Assembly: GCF_017377655.1 (NCBI RefSeq)
Contig: NZ_JAFREL010000004.1
Location: forward strand, 62,001-126,000
Direction: 5' to 3'
Length of the DNA stretch: 64,000 nt
From: Candidatus Enterococcus ferrettii
Lineage (GTDB): Bacteria > Bacillota > Bacilli > Lactobacillales > Enterococcaceae
Shown: piece after piece, positions 52,649-61,408 of the stretch
Position numbering within the stretch: position 1 is the first letter of the stretch
Layout: the number at the start of each line of letters is the position of its first letter
Made by a program: the position numbers and the translations under genes
Notes under the pieces: generated by a model
What the model was told of the DNA's origin: nothing
The model's input: only the letters and a program-made list of their open reading frames with translations
Database searches by the model: none

Positions 52649-53524
52649 TTACCTTTCACTCTCAAACAGTTCCTTAACCAGCCGGTGAGCCGTCTTCGTT
52701 CCGGCCAGTCCGCCGATTCCAGTTTCTCTAATTTCTATTGGCATTTTTTTGCCAACCTGATACATCGCTTCAACTACCTCATCAGGAGGAATCTCGCTAA
52801 TTACTCCTGCTAAAGCTAGCTCTGCAGCAGATATCGCATTAGCTGTTCCACCCGCATTCCGCTTAATGCAGGGAATTTCCACCAGCCCAGCCACCGGATC
52901 ACAGGCTAGCCCTATCATATTGTTCAATGCAATAGCAAAAGCATGACTTGCTTGCAGAGGTGTCCCTCCAACAAGCTCTACTAGTGCAGCAGCCGCCATT
53001 CCTGCAGCAGAACCAATCTCAGCCTGACAGCCGCCTTCTGCTCCAGAGATGAAGGCATTATTGGCTGTTATAAAGCCAAACGCCGCCGCTGTAAACAACG
53101 CTTCCAATAATTCTTGTCTTGATACTGACATTTTTTTAGCAAAGGCCAGCAAAACTCCAGGAACTACACCAGCAGAGCCGGCAGTGGGCGTTGCACAAAT
53201 CATTCCCATTGCAGCATTCACTTCGTTTGTAGCAATCGAAATGGTTAAAGCCTCCACAAAGGTTGGGTCCGTTAGAATTATTCCTCTTTTTTGATACTCT
53301 ACTAAACGTTTTGCATCATAGCCTGTTAATCCAGAGTATGACCGAACTCCTTGCATCCCTTTTTCAGCTGCTGTTTCCATCGTAATTAGGTTCAGTTCCA
53401 TTTGTTGCATGACTTCAGTGTAGCTTCTTTCCGAAAAACGGATCTCCTGATCAATCATAATCGTTGAAATCTTACTGCATTTGGCAGCCGTCAAAGCAAG
53501 CAGTTCCTCAATTGATTCAAACAT
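52649..53524 (-). CDS. sdaAA: L-serine dehydratase alpha subunit (cassette B)
   Basis: 291 aa from the ATG at 53524, chosen because AGGAGGAG is upstream; the longer frame overlaps sdaAB without an SD. Fe-S cysteine motifs CATPTAGSAGVVPG, SGAEGGCQAE and CDPVAGLVEIPC are intact. About half identical by eye to the cassette A alpha chain, clearly more diverged than the M20 pair. It lies 18 bp before the M20 gene. Confidence 0.92.
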   Translation of the reverse strand: MFESIEELLALTAAKCSKISTIMIDQEIRFSERSYTEVMQQMELNLITMETAAEKGMQGVRSYSGLTGYDAKRLVEYQKRGIILTDPTFVEALTISIATNEVNAAMGMICATPTAGSAGVVPGVLLAFAKKMSVSRQELLEALFTAAAFGFITANNAFISGAEGGCQAEIGSAAGMAAAALVELVGGTPLQASHAFAIALNNMIGLACDPVAGLVEIPCIKRNAGGTANAISAAELALAGVISEIPPDEVVEAMYQVGKKMPIEIRETGIGGLAGTKTAHRLVKELFESER

Positions 53525-53534
53525 AGGTCTCCTC

Positions 53535-54194
53535 CTAACCTCTAATTGGAACGGCAGCGGCAATGCCGGGAATCTTTCGAATCCTTTTTAATATTCGTTG
53601 GGTTATTTCCTGCATGGTCTCAATAATAAACAGTGTACTTTCTCTTGATTGCTGGGTTGTCACAACATGAAAATCCCTCAACTCTTCTTTTAAACTCTGA
53701 ATTACCTCTTTGTCATTACTTAAAATCGCTAATGGATTCAGCCGATCATCCAGCAAGTCCATCGAGCAATGATTCAGTTCTGTAATCTGGATATTTCCAC
53801 CACCGATAGATACCCCAGTCAAGTTTAGTTGATTGACTTGGCCAATCAATTCCAAATTGACAGTATTCGCATGCGGCATCTTTTTTTGACTGGTCAGAAA
53901 TTCAATCGTCATGCCATTTTTCTCAGCCAATACAAGAGCTTGTGGAATTCGTTCATCAGATGGTTCATAACCTAAAATCCCGGCAACAATTGCGACCGCC
54001 GTTCCATGCCCCTTATAAGTCTCAGCAAAAGAGCCATAAAAGGTAACAATCAGTTTTTCTACTTGATCTTGTAGCAGTTCCCCAGCTGTCTTGCCTATAC
54101 GTACAGCCCCAGCAGTATGGGAGCTGGAGGGACCAATCATAATTGGACCGATAATGTCGAAGGCACTTTTGTATTTAAGATTTCTTTTTTTCAT
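53535..54194 (-). CDS. sdaAB: L-serine dehydratase beta subunit (cassette B)
   Basis: 219 aa. Keeps FDIIGPIMIGPSSSHTAGA near residues 13-31 and GVSIGGGNIQITE near 127. The C-terminal part is only weakly ACT-like (LAILSNDKEVIQSLKEELRD), unlike the clear ACT domain of the cassette A protein, so allosteric control may differ. It lies 10 bp before sdaAA and 46 bp after the MFS gene. Confidence 0.9.
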   Translation of the reverse strand: MKKRNLKYKSAFDIIGPIMIGPSSSHTAGAVRIGKTAGELLQDQVEKLIVTFYGSFAETYKGHGTAVAIVAGILGYEPSDERIPQALVLAEKNGMTIEFLTSQKKMPHANTVNLELIGQVNQLNLTGVSIGGGNIQITELNHCSMDLLDDRLNPLAILSNDKEVIQSLKEELRDFHVVTTQQSRESTLFIIETMQEITQRILKRIRKIPGIAAAVPIRG

Positions 54195-54240
54195 TAGCTT
54201 CCATTCCTTCCTAGGTCTGTTGCAAATAATGAATGACCGA

Positions 54241-55530
54241 CTATTCCTTTAGTCCCTTTAGCTTTTGATTATTTTTCAACATACTCATTCGTTTTTGCTT
54301 CGTCCGTTTGAACCAAATCAATGTTAACCCGATGCCGATTGCTACCACTACCAGCATATAGATGAAGAACAAGCGATAGCCGGTATTTCCAGGAAAATGG
54401 TCCAAAAGCTGACCAGCAATAAAATGGTTAGTTACTTCCGGCATATATCCTAAGCAGCAAATTAGGCCGATCGCTGCACCTTCCCACTCAGGTGGACAAT
54501 CAAATTCTTCCATGATGGCAAAATGCATACTCACACAAAAATACATACAGACAAAAATGATCAATGAGGCAATCAATACCGGGATAATGCCCATGGAATT
54601 ACAAACTAGAATTGTTGCTACCCCAATAAAAAGGCCCACCTGTCCAATGAGCATGACTTTTGAACTGTTGATTCGATCTCCTAAAAAACCTGCCCCCATC
54701 GAAGCAAATGGTCGGATGTATTGAGAGGCCGAGGTTAAGATAACTCCTACGACTGCACTCACCGTAAAAGTATTGGTTACATAAGGTGAAATATAATAAT
54801 AGCCTTGACTAACAGTAAGGGTCGAAAAAATAATGCCGATCATTAGCCAGACTTCCGGAATTTTAGCTGGTTTTGCAATCAGTTTTAATTGAAAGCTTTT
54901 CTTTTCTCCAGAATTTTCTTCCGGCAAATCCCGTAATAAAAAGATAGTCAGAACCCCAAGTAAGGTTGTTACCGTCGCATAAAACAGAATAATTCGACGT
55001 ATCCCTAAACTTTCACTGCCGGCTGCAACCATTCTGGCAAAAATCACCGCCGCAATGGTTAAATACCCTGCATTAAAAATTCCTCGACCACCTTCGAAAA
55101 TTCCAAAGGCTTTTCCTTGTTCAGTGGAACCTGCCAAGGCACGAATACTTTTCATCAATGCTGGATAAAACATCATCAATGAAGTCAGTCCCCATAAGGC
55201 GTGAATCAGTATCACAATAGCAGGCGGCGGTGAAAATAATAAACAAAAGCCTAATGTTCCCGTCAAAATCATCGAAGTCGGAATCAATAATTTAATGGAA
55301 AAGCGGTCGGAAATAATCCCCCCAAACAAATAAGAGATTGCCCCGATCCCACCAAAACAAACACTGCAAAGTCCCATTTGAGCATTCGTCAAATTAAACG
55401 CTTTCATAAATCCGTCATAATAATAAGAGCGAAAATAAGGCAATGTGTAAATAAATGACCCCGATAGCGTTAAGACCAATAACGTCACTAAATTTTTCTT
55501 TAACTTAACCTCTGTTCCCACTGTTTCCAT
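54241..55530 (-). CDS. MFS transporter (cassette B)
   Basis: 429 aa from the ATG at 55530 (AAGGAGC 8 bases upstream); the longer frame would start in the leader hairpin. About 12 TM helices, MFS loop YLFGGIISDRFSIKLLIPTS near 65. It differs from the cassette A transporter in sequence (LTLSGSFIYTLPYFRSYYYD start; FEGGRGIFNAGYLTIAAVIF) and seems nearer to glycerol-phosphate/hexose-phosphate or OFA-type carriers. First gene of cassette B; substrate unknown. Confidence 0.82.
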   Translation of the reverse strand: METVGTEVKLKKNLVTLLVLTLSGSFIYTLPYFRSYYYDGFMKAFNLTNAQMGLCSVCFGGIGAISYLFGGIISDRFSIKLLIPTSMILTGTLGFCLLFSPPPAIVILIHALWGLTSLMMFYPALMKSIRALAGSTEQGKAFGIFEGGRGIFNAGYLTIAAVIFARMVAAGSESLGIRRIILFYATVTTLLGVLTIFLLRDLPEENSGEKKSFQLKLIAKPAKIPEVWLMIGIIFSTLTVSQGYYYISPYVTNTFTVSAVVGVILTSASQYIRPFASMGAGFLGDRINSSKVMLIGQVGLFIGVATILVCNSMGIIPVLIASLIIFVCMYFCVSMHFAIMEEFDCPPEWEGAAIGLICCLGYMPEVTNHFIAGQLLDHFPGNTGYRLFFIYMLVVVAIGIGLTLIWFKRTKQKRMSMLKNNQKLKGLKE

Positions 55531-55635
55531 AAAAAAGCTCCTTCCTTTTGTCTGCCTATAATTTAAACCACAAATTTGGTTGAACAAAGTTCCAAAGCTG
55601 TTCATTTGATTAGGCCATTTTTTTCGTTTGAGCAC

Positions 55636-55676
55636 AAAAAAAGTCCTTTCTTACCGTTTTATGGCAAGAAAAGACT
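55636..55676 (-). terminator. terminator or attenuator between mocR and cassette B
   Basis: Arms at 55642-55655 and 55663-55676 (AGTCCTTTCTTACC against GGCAAGAAAAGACT, two mismatches). On the minus strand a run of seven U follows. It ends the mocR transcript about 100 bases before the MFS start, or attenuates readthrough into cassette B. Confidence 0.8.
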
Positions 55677-55772
55677 GTAATTTTATTTTTATCATGATTT
55701 TTTGGCGTATTTTAGGGGCCATTTTAAAATTAAGAAGTGTACCATTTTCTTCGATTTTGTTCAAAACCTACC

Positions 55773-57254
55773 TTAAGCTGACGGGCCATTTCTGAATTTG
55801 AAAGCTGCAATGGCCTTCTTCAGTAAACTAACCCCTTCCACAATTTCTTCATCAGAAGCAGAAGAAAAAGATAATCTAAGGTAATTTTTTCCTACATTAC
55901 CTTGGGAAAAGAAAAAACTTCCTGGCATTATTTGAAGCCCCATCTTTTCACAAAGTGCTGCGAATTGGGTATCATTCAGCTCTCTTTCCAATTCACCCCA
56001 GACGCACAGCCCGCCTTCTGGTGTTGTAAAGGTTATCTCAGGTACTTCTTGTAAACAACGACACATCAAGTCCCGTTTTTTCTGATAATACTCTTTCAAA
56101 AATACAGCATGCTTTTCATAAAAGCCTTTTTCAAAAAACTTCGCCCATAAATATTGGCTGGTACTGTTTAAGAAAAGCTGATTCTTATTCACAATCCGCT
56201 GATAGGTTTTGATGACATTATCTGGCGCAACCAAATAACCTAACCGCGCCCCCGGATAAAAGGATAAGCCGGCAGTATCCAAATAAATCACTGAGTTGCT
56301 GTTGTCCATGAAAAAAAGACTAGGAATTCTTGCATCCTTATAATTGAATTCATGCAGCGAGTCATCTTCAATAATGGGAATATTATAACTACGAGCACAT
56401 TTCAACAGGCGCTTTCTCTTATCGATGTCCATCGTACAAGTCGAGGGATTCTGATAATTAGGCATCGTATAAATCAATTTAGGCTTATATTGACGGACAA
56501 GCTTTTCCAGTACATCTATTTGAATCCCATCTTGCTTAATCGGAACAAAAAGCGGTTTGGCCCCAACATGCAAAAAAATGTTTACTATTGCTGGAAGAGC
56601 CGGCTCTTCAATAACTACATGATCGCCCGGGTTTAAATACATCAAAGCGATGTTGTGGATTGCTTCATAGGTTTCACCGATAACCTGGATATTCCGAGGC
56701 TTAACATAAATATTCCGGGAAAAAAGCATTTCTGCAATGTTTTGGCGCAGCGCTTCAGTACCTTGAGAATCACAAAACCAGAACGGTTCCAAATTTTCAC
56801 CGTCAATAATTTCCTGCATAAGCTCCTTCAGATACTTCACTGGAATGACTTCACGATTAATTAATACACCGCCAAAAGAAATTCCTTCGTTTGTATGCGA
56901 AGAACGATACAATACCTCAAAACTGTTCTGCTCATTGGTAAAACGATAATTGAAATTTTTGTCAGCAGAAGAAAAGAAAGTCGGTTCATTATTTTTTGTT
57001 CCTTGCTCATTGAAGGGGTTTAGCACAAAGTAACCTCGCGGCTTCTGAGAAGAAGCGACCAGCCCCTCGGAGATTAAGGCTTCATAGGCCTTTACTACAG
57101 TATTTCTGTGTATCTGAAGTCGCTGAGCCAGTTGCCGTTCAGAGGGGAGTTTAAACTGCTCCGGCAGTTCACCAGTCAAAATTTTTTCCCGGATAGAAAG
57201 CTTCAATTGTATATACAAAGGCGTTGAGCTTGCACTGTTCAACTGAATATTCAT
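55773..57254 (-). CDS. MocR-family regulator (GntR HTH fused to aminotransferase fold)
   Basis: 493 aa. GntR winged helix at about 5-75 (STPLYIQLKLSIREKILTGE, LQIHRNTVVKAYEALISEG), then a fold type I aminotransferase domain (about 110-490) with YTMPNYQNPST near 265 and the expected PLP region SFYPGARLGYLVAP. The PLP-binding Lys position is not obvious (the G-x-x-S-K segment reads LSFYPGAR), so PLP linkage may be lost. It lies upstream of cassette B in the same direction and is the natural candidate for its regulator. Confidence 0.85.
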   Translation of the reverse strand: MNIQLNSASSTPLYIQLKLSIREKILTGELPEQFKLPSERQLAQRLQIHRNTVVKAYEALISEGLVASSQKPRGYFVLNPFNEQGTKNNEPTFFSSADKNFNYRFTNEQNSFEVLYRSSHTNEGISFGGVLINREVIPVKYLKELMQEIIDGENLEPFWFCDSQGTEALRQNIAEMLFSRNIYVKPRNIQVIGETYEAIHNIALMYLNPGDHVVIEEPALPAIVNIFLHVGAKPLFVPIKQDGIQIDVLEKLVRQYKPKLIYTMPNYQNPSTCTMDIDKRKRLLKCARSYNIPIIEDDSLHEFNYKDARIPSLFFMDNSNSVIYLDTAGLSFYPGARLGYLVAPDNVIKTYQRIVNKNQLFLNSTSQYLWAKFFEKGFYEKHAVFLKEYYQKKRDLMCRCLQEVPEITFTTPEGGLCVWGELERELNDTQFAALCEKMGLQIMPGSFFFSQGNVGKNYLRLSFSSASDEEIVEGVSLLKKAIAAFKFRNGPSA

Positions 57255-57380
57255 AATACTCTCCCTTTCTTCAGCAACCCCTTACTTAGCCAGCAAGGTA
57301 GACCTGTTTTCGGAATATCACCCTTAAGCTTATTCTATCATACCGTTTTCTCCTATTAATAGTCCATTTGGCTATAAAAT

Positions 57381-57424
57381 AAGCTGAACAGCCGCTTCTT
57401 GCGAAGGGCAGTTCAGCTTTTTCT
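57381..57424 (+). terminator. hairpin terminator in the mocR upstream region
   Basis: AAGCTGAAC (57381-57389) pairs with GTTCAGCTT (57411-57419), with inner GCC/GGC, followed by TTTTC on the plus strand. On the minus strand it could end the small decayed gene at 57431. Confidence 0.75.
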
Positions 57425-57430
57425 GCATCC

Positions 57431-57613
57431 TTAAATTTCACCAATCTCAAACCTATTCCGCTTGTCTTCTAGCTTTTTTAGCAAAGCTGTCTTTTCTGGA
57501 TCACTGGATTGTGAGTTTTTTTAGTAGTCCAAAGCAGTAGATAATTTTGTGCTTCGAATCTCAGCATCTTTTTCAGTGATTACTACTATTCTATCTTCAT
57601 TTACCTTAACCAT
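57431..57613 (-). pseudogene. small gene of 60 codons with one internal stop
   Basis: ATG at 57613, reading MVKVNEDRIVVITEKDAEIR onward for 30 codons, then TAA at 57521-57523. It continues in frame with KNSQSSDPEKTALLKKLEDK to FEIGEI and a TAA at 57431. The second half looks protein-like, so a single nonsense mutation seems to have broken a small charged helical protein. No family recognised. Confidence 0.6.
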
Positions 57614-57871
57614 TCAATAAGCCTACCTTCAAAAAAACAATTATCATTTGGAACGGCTCTTCACACATCATAGCAGACCAGTCGATTCCTTCAGACAAAT
57701 TTTCATACTCGATCAAAATCAGTTCATCTTAACCCTTAGTGCAGCGCATGATTCCTAAAAAAGTAAGGAGCAATCCAAAAGAAGGAACCCAGATCCTTTG
57801 CGATTTAACATACTCCATCCTTCCCTTTTCACCACGATACAATACTTTTTGCCTAACAACAGAAACATGAA
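57614..57871 (-). other. remnants of small genes upstream
   Basis: On the minus strand, ILIEYENLSEGIDWSAMMCE and EPFQMIIVFLKVGLLNG end at a TAA overlapping the start of the 57613 gene, with no start codon before an upstream stop. A second scrap, MEYVKSQRIWVPSFGLLLTF, lies further upstream and looks like part of a membrane helix. Together with 57431-57613 this is a decayed cluster. Confidence 0.45.
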
Positions 57872-57900
57872 CAAAAAAGAGAGAACCAGAATTCTCTCCT
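57872..57900 (-). terminator. terminator of Gat PTS operon 2
   Basis: GAGAGAA (57880-57886) pairs with TTCTCTC (57893-57899). A U run follows on the minus strand. It lies 9 bases past the aldolase stop. Confidence 0.85.
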
Positions 57901-57908
57901 CTTAGCAG

Positions 57909-58661
57909 CTAATCACCGCCTGCAGCGATTTTAGCTCGGTTATAAATGGGTGTTTTCGTTTTTAAGTCATCTAAATCAGCAATGTCTTTACCTTTAGAAT
58001 GGAAGCTGTTCGTAATTCCTAACGCTTGGAAAATGGCTTGTTTATAGGCAATTTCAGCATTCCATTCAACCGTATCAAGAATCGATAATGCTTTGTGCAT
58101 CGCCATCATACCTGTTTCACCAGTAGCGTTAATCAGCACACCGTGACTGTCTAAAAGCAACATATGAGGAACTGGCAGATCATTTTCCCGAATATACGTA
58201 CTAGTGATTTCTGCCAAATCTTCAGAACAATTCGGTGCAAACTTCATGACCGGCACCGGACCAACTTTTTGTGTTGCTTCAGTAAGATTAGGCATCGGTA
58301 AACCGCTGGTAGCCCAGAACATAGCATTCGGCGCATGAGAATGCAGCACCGCTTTGATTTTCGGATTGGTATTGTAAACGGCTTGGTGCATATTGATTTC
58401 CCGGGTAAGACTGCCTACACCACTGATTACTTCTCTTGTTTCGGGGTCTACTACCAAAATTTGTGCTGCGGATAGCTCTCCTAAATAAGCTTCTGACATC
58501 ATAGTTGGTGTCATAATAATATACTCTTTCCCTGTTTCATCTGCTGCTAAGAAAGAGAAATTTCCTCCTGCAACGTTGGTGCCTTTTCTTGTAAAAATGA
58601 GTCGCACGATCTTCGCTAAATCTTCTCTTTCTCTTTCAAATAACATTCTTCCATCTGACAT
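57909..58661 (-). CDS. class II aldolase/epimerase (FucA/AraD family)
   Basis: 250 aa from the ATG at 58661 (GGAGG 8 bases upstream); an upstream TTG is less likely. The zinc motif VLHSHAPNAMFWA (near 108) and a later DSHGVL (near 172), with Glu in TEATQ, match class II aldolases such as L-fuculose-phosphate or L-ribulose-phosphate enzymes. It should split or epimerise the sugar phosphate delivered by PTS operon 2, of which it is the last gene. Confidence 0.85.
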   Translation of the reverse strand: MSDGRMLFEREREDLAKIVRLIFTRKGTNVAGGNFSFLAADETGKEYIIMTPTMMSEAYLGELSAAQILVVDPETREVISGVGSLTREINMHQAVYNTNPKIKAVLHSHAPNAMFWATSGLPMPNLTEATQKVGPVPVMKFAPNCSEDLAEITSTYIRENDLPVPHMLLLDSHGVLINATGETGMMAMHKALSILDTVEWNAEIAYKQAIFQALGITNSFHSKGKDIADLDDLKTKTPIYNRAKIAAGGD

Positions 58662-58676
58662 GTCTATTTCCTCCAA

Positions 58677-58940
58677 TTACTTCTTTTTAAATAGCTCTCC
58701 AGAACTCAGCACTTCTTTAGCAGCTTCGCGAACCGCTAAAGAATCAGCAAGCTTTTGTTTGCGCTTCTCTTCATATTCACCAAACAAAACCGGACTGCCA
58801 AATTTATAAATGAACAACGCTAAACCGATCACCACAAAATTTAAACTAATTTGCTGAGTTGCCATCGCCGTAAGGAAAAGACTTACTGCTAAAAACAAGA
58901 GCAAATACCATTTCACTTTTCCTTTATCACTTTGCTTCAT
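58677..58940 (-). CDS. small two-TM membrane protein in PTS operon 2
   Basis: 87 aa. Two hydrophobic helices (about 10-27 and 32-50) and a charged C-terminal cytosolic helix (EKRKQKLADSLAVREAAKEV). It lies between the EIIC and aldolase genes with short gaps, so it is part of the operon, but no function or family is recognised. It could be an accessory or stabilising protein of the PTS complex. Confidence 0.75.
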   Translation of the reverse strand: MKQSDKGKVKWYLLLFLAVSLFLTAMATQQISLNFVVIGLALFIYKFGSPVLFGEYEEKRKQKLADSLAVREAAKEVLSSGELFKKK

Positions 58941-58964
58941 AACCAGTCTCTCCTTACAACTTTT

Positions 58965-60359
58965 TTATTTCGCTGAGGTTTCTACCTTTAAACTTTTTTC
59001 TTTTGTTCCTTGTTCATAACGTTTACTTGGTACTTCTACCTTGTTCATGTATTTATACAATAGAACAAACAACCCCATAAAGATGACTACTCCAGCAATC
59101 GCTGCCGGATTCAAATTAAAGGCTTCCGCAAAGAAAATCCGGAATTCCGGTCCTTCAATTGAAGACCAAGTAATCGACTGGCCCTGCTTAAAGCCTTCAA
59201 CAGCACCTGTTTGCTCAGCAAGTCCTGAAAGAATCGGTGCTAGATAAGTCGCTGCATACAAGTAAATCGGCAGAGAAATTACGCCAAGAACCAACATACG
59301 AGCCAGGTTTCCGCCAGTTAACAGCAAACCGCCAACCGCAATGGCATAATTGATGATCCCGGCTAACGGTAATACTTCATTACCTGGCAACACAATCGCA
59401 TAACCGATAAATACCGGCACCAACAGAATCGCCGTTACCCAGATTTCAGAACGACCAGCTAAAATCGGCCAGTCCAATCCAATGTAGACTTCACGATCTT
59501 TAAATTTCCGTTTCATAAATTCTGACATTGCATCGGCTAATGGTGACAATGATTGCATGAACATTTTTGAAATCATTGGGAAAAGAGCCATTGCCGTAGC
59601 GACTTGAATCGCTAAATTCAAGGAACCGGATACGCCATAAGCCGCTGCCAGTCCTAAGCCTAGACCGATAATGAAGCCCATCACTGAATTTTCAGAGAAA
59701 ATACCCAATTTGGATTTCAACGCATTAGTATCTGAGCGCTTGTTGAAAAACGGAATTTTATCCATTAACATATTAAACGGCAGCAGCAGTACAGCTGAAG
59801 AAGTCATAAAGTGCGTCACCGTTACCAAAGGAATCCCAGTTAAATCTTGAATGTGACGTTGGAACATATCACCTAATTTCAACTCTAATACCACTTGGAT
59901 AATCGCCGTCACAAAGCCGGCAATCAAACTACCCGAAACATAATAAACTAAATAGGCCGTAAGTGCTTTGCCCCAAACATTCCACATATCAACATTTAAG
60001 GTTTTAGTTAAATTCAATACCAATAGTAAAAAGTTCACGCCGGTTGTAACTGCAAAAAAGACAAAGGCGTATGTCCATGACCAAGTAATACTGGCTGCAC
60101 CGGTCCACCCTAAATCAAGCGCAGGTAAACTAATACCAGTATTTTTTGCCAAAGCTTCTGAAGCAGGACTAACCGCATTGGACATAAAGCCGATTACCAT
60201 CGACATCCCGGTAAACGCAATTCCTAATGTGACTGCTGACATGAAAGCTTTCTTTAATTTCATTCCAGCAAGAAGGCCTAATAATAGAATAATTAGTGGA
60301 ACAAAAATAGCTGATCCCAACCCTAAAATGTAATTAATAATCTCTTGAAATATCTCCAC
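58965..60359 (-). CDS. PTS galactitol-type EIIC component (operon 2)
   Basis: 464 aa, about 10-12 TM helices, EIIC-GAT family (LGSAIFVPLIILLLGLLAGM start; YAIVLPGNEVLPLAGIINYA signature). It is related to but distinct from the EIIC at 34473-35873. GTG start. It follows EIIB by 24 bp. Confidence 0.9.
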   Translation of the reverse strand: MEIFQEIINYILGLGSAIFVPLIILLLGLLAGMKLKKAFMSAVTLGIAFTGMSMVIGFMSNAVSPASEALAKNTGISLPALDLGWTGAASITWSWTYAFVFFAVTTGVNFLLLVLNLTKTLNVDMWNVWGKALTAYLVYYVSGSLIAGFVTAIIQVVLELKLGDMFQRHIQDLTGIPLVTVTHFMTSSAVLLLPFNMLMDKIPFFNKRSDTNALKSKLGIFSENSVMGFIIGLGLGLAAAYGVSGSLNLAIQVATAMALFPMISKMFMQSLSPLADAMSEFMKRKFKDREVYIGLDWPILAGRSEIWVTAILLVPVFIGYAIVLPGNEVLPLAGIINYAIAVGGLLLTGGNLARMLVLGVISLPIYLYAATYLAPILSGLAEQTGAVEGFKQGQSITWSSIEGPEFRIFFAEAFNLNPAAIAGVVIFMGLFVLLYKYMNKVEVPSKRYEQGTKEKSLKVETSAK

Positions 60360-60383
60360 TTTTTTTTCCTCGCTTTCTCATTT

Positions 60384-60683
60384 TTATTTTACTAACGCTA
60401 AAATATCACTATAAATCTCATCCGCACCCATACCGGTCAAGAATGGAATTCCTGGAAAGACCTTCACCCCTAGTTCTTCTGCTTTTGCTAAAACATCTGC
60501 ATCTGGTTGAGCAATATACACATAAATGCCGGCTGAAGGCAGCTCATTTAGAATTGATTTGTAATCAACAGCTTCTACTGGATAGTCCACGCCGTCTTCT
60601 TCAAATTTGCTAGCAATTTTACTAGCAATTGTCTGACTTGTTGCTACTCCACTGCCGCATGCTACGATTAATTTTCTGTTCAT
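60384..60683 (-). CDS. PTS galactitol-type EIIB component (operon 2)
   Basis: 99 aa. The phosphocysteine is in LIVACGSGVATSQT (Cys near residue 9). Cytosolic phosphate carrier between EIIA and EIIC. Confidence 0.9.
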   Translation of the reverse strand: MNRKLIVACGSGVATSQTIASKIASKFEEDGVDYPVEAVDYKSILNELPSAGIYVYIAQPDADVLAKAEELGVKVFPGIPFLTGMGADEIYSDILALVK

Positions 60684-60704
60684 TTCTTTTTCCTCCTAAT
60701 TGTT

Positions 60705-61163
60705 TTATATATTTTCTACAAACAACTGATAAACAGTATTTGCTTCTTCCGCTTCTCGATACGCTTTGACAAATGATTCATCCATAAACAAATTCATGAA
60801 TGCTTGTAATAAGCCAACCTGGTTTTTTCCATCACTGATTCCCAAGAAGAATAAATCTTTCACCTGCATCTCCTGATTATCACCCATTTGGCAGCAGCCA
60901 ACCTGATTCTTCAAGCGACACACGAAAATGAATGGCTTTTCTACAAATTCAGGATCAGAATGCGGCAACCCAATATTTAAATGTTGCGTTATTAATCCCG
61001 TTGGAAAACGTTGTTCACGCTGGGATATCCCATTGAAATACCCATCATTCACCATTCCTGCTTCCTTAAGCCTCGTTGCAACAATTCCGAAGGCCTCTTC
61101 TTCTGAAGTTGCTTCTACCTCTAAATCGATTAACCTCGGATCAAACATCTCTTTGTAGCCCAT
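60705..61163 (-). CDS. PTS EIIA component (operon 2)
   Basis: 152 aa from the ATG at 61163 (GGAGG 6 bases upstream). EIIA type 2 with the active His in NIGLPHSDPEFV near residue 65. First gene of PTS operon 2, divergent from the DeoR regulator. Confidence 0.9.
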   Translation of the reverse strand: MGYKEMFDPRLIDLEVEATSEEEAFGIVATRLKEAGMVNDGYFNGISQREQRFPTGLITQHLNIGLPHSDPEFVEKPFIFVCRLKNQVGCCQMGDNQEMQVKDLFFLGISDGKNQVGLLQAFMNLFMDESFVKAYREAEEANTVYQLFVENI

Positions 61164-61241
61164 TGGATACCTCCAGTTTTCACTTTTGTCATTTTTTGTT
61201 AAACTTATGTCCAACTATGTTACATTTTGTTTTACAAACAC

Positions 61242-61278
61242 ATCATATACCGACTGATATCTATTGTCAACGGTTTCT
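61242..61278 (-). promoter_or_regulatory. promoter of PTS operon 2, possible weak cre
   Basis: Minus strand TTGACA (61265-61270), 17-bp spacer, TATGAT (61242-61247). AGAAACCGTTGACA over the -35 (61265-61278) matches 11 of 14 cre positions, which is weak. Confidence 0.75.
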
Positions 61279-61280
61279 TT

Positions 61281-61390
61281 TAACAAAGCAGAACAAAATA
61301 TTTCTTCTTGTCCCTTGAAAAACTTCCTGTTAGGCTATATAATGGACTAGAACACAAATATAAAACAAACTTTAACAATATAGAACAAAA
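61281..61390 (+). promoter_or_regulatory. deoR promoter and repeated AACAAA elements
   Basis: Plus strand TTGAAA (61315-61320), 17-bp spacer, TATAAT (61338-61343). AACAAA-type repeats flank it: TAACAAAG 61281, GAACAAAA 61291, AAACAAAC 61363 and GAACAAAA 61383. Such direct repeats are typical of DeoR-family operators for sugar PTS genes. Confidence 0.7.
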
Positions 61391-61408
61391 GATGGAGGAG
61401 ATTGTTTA

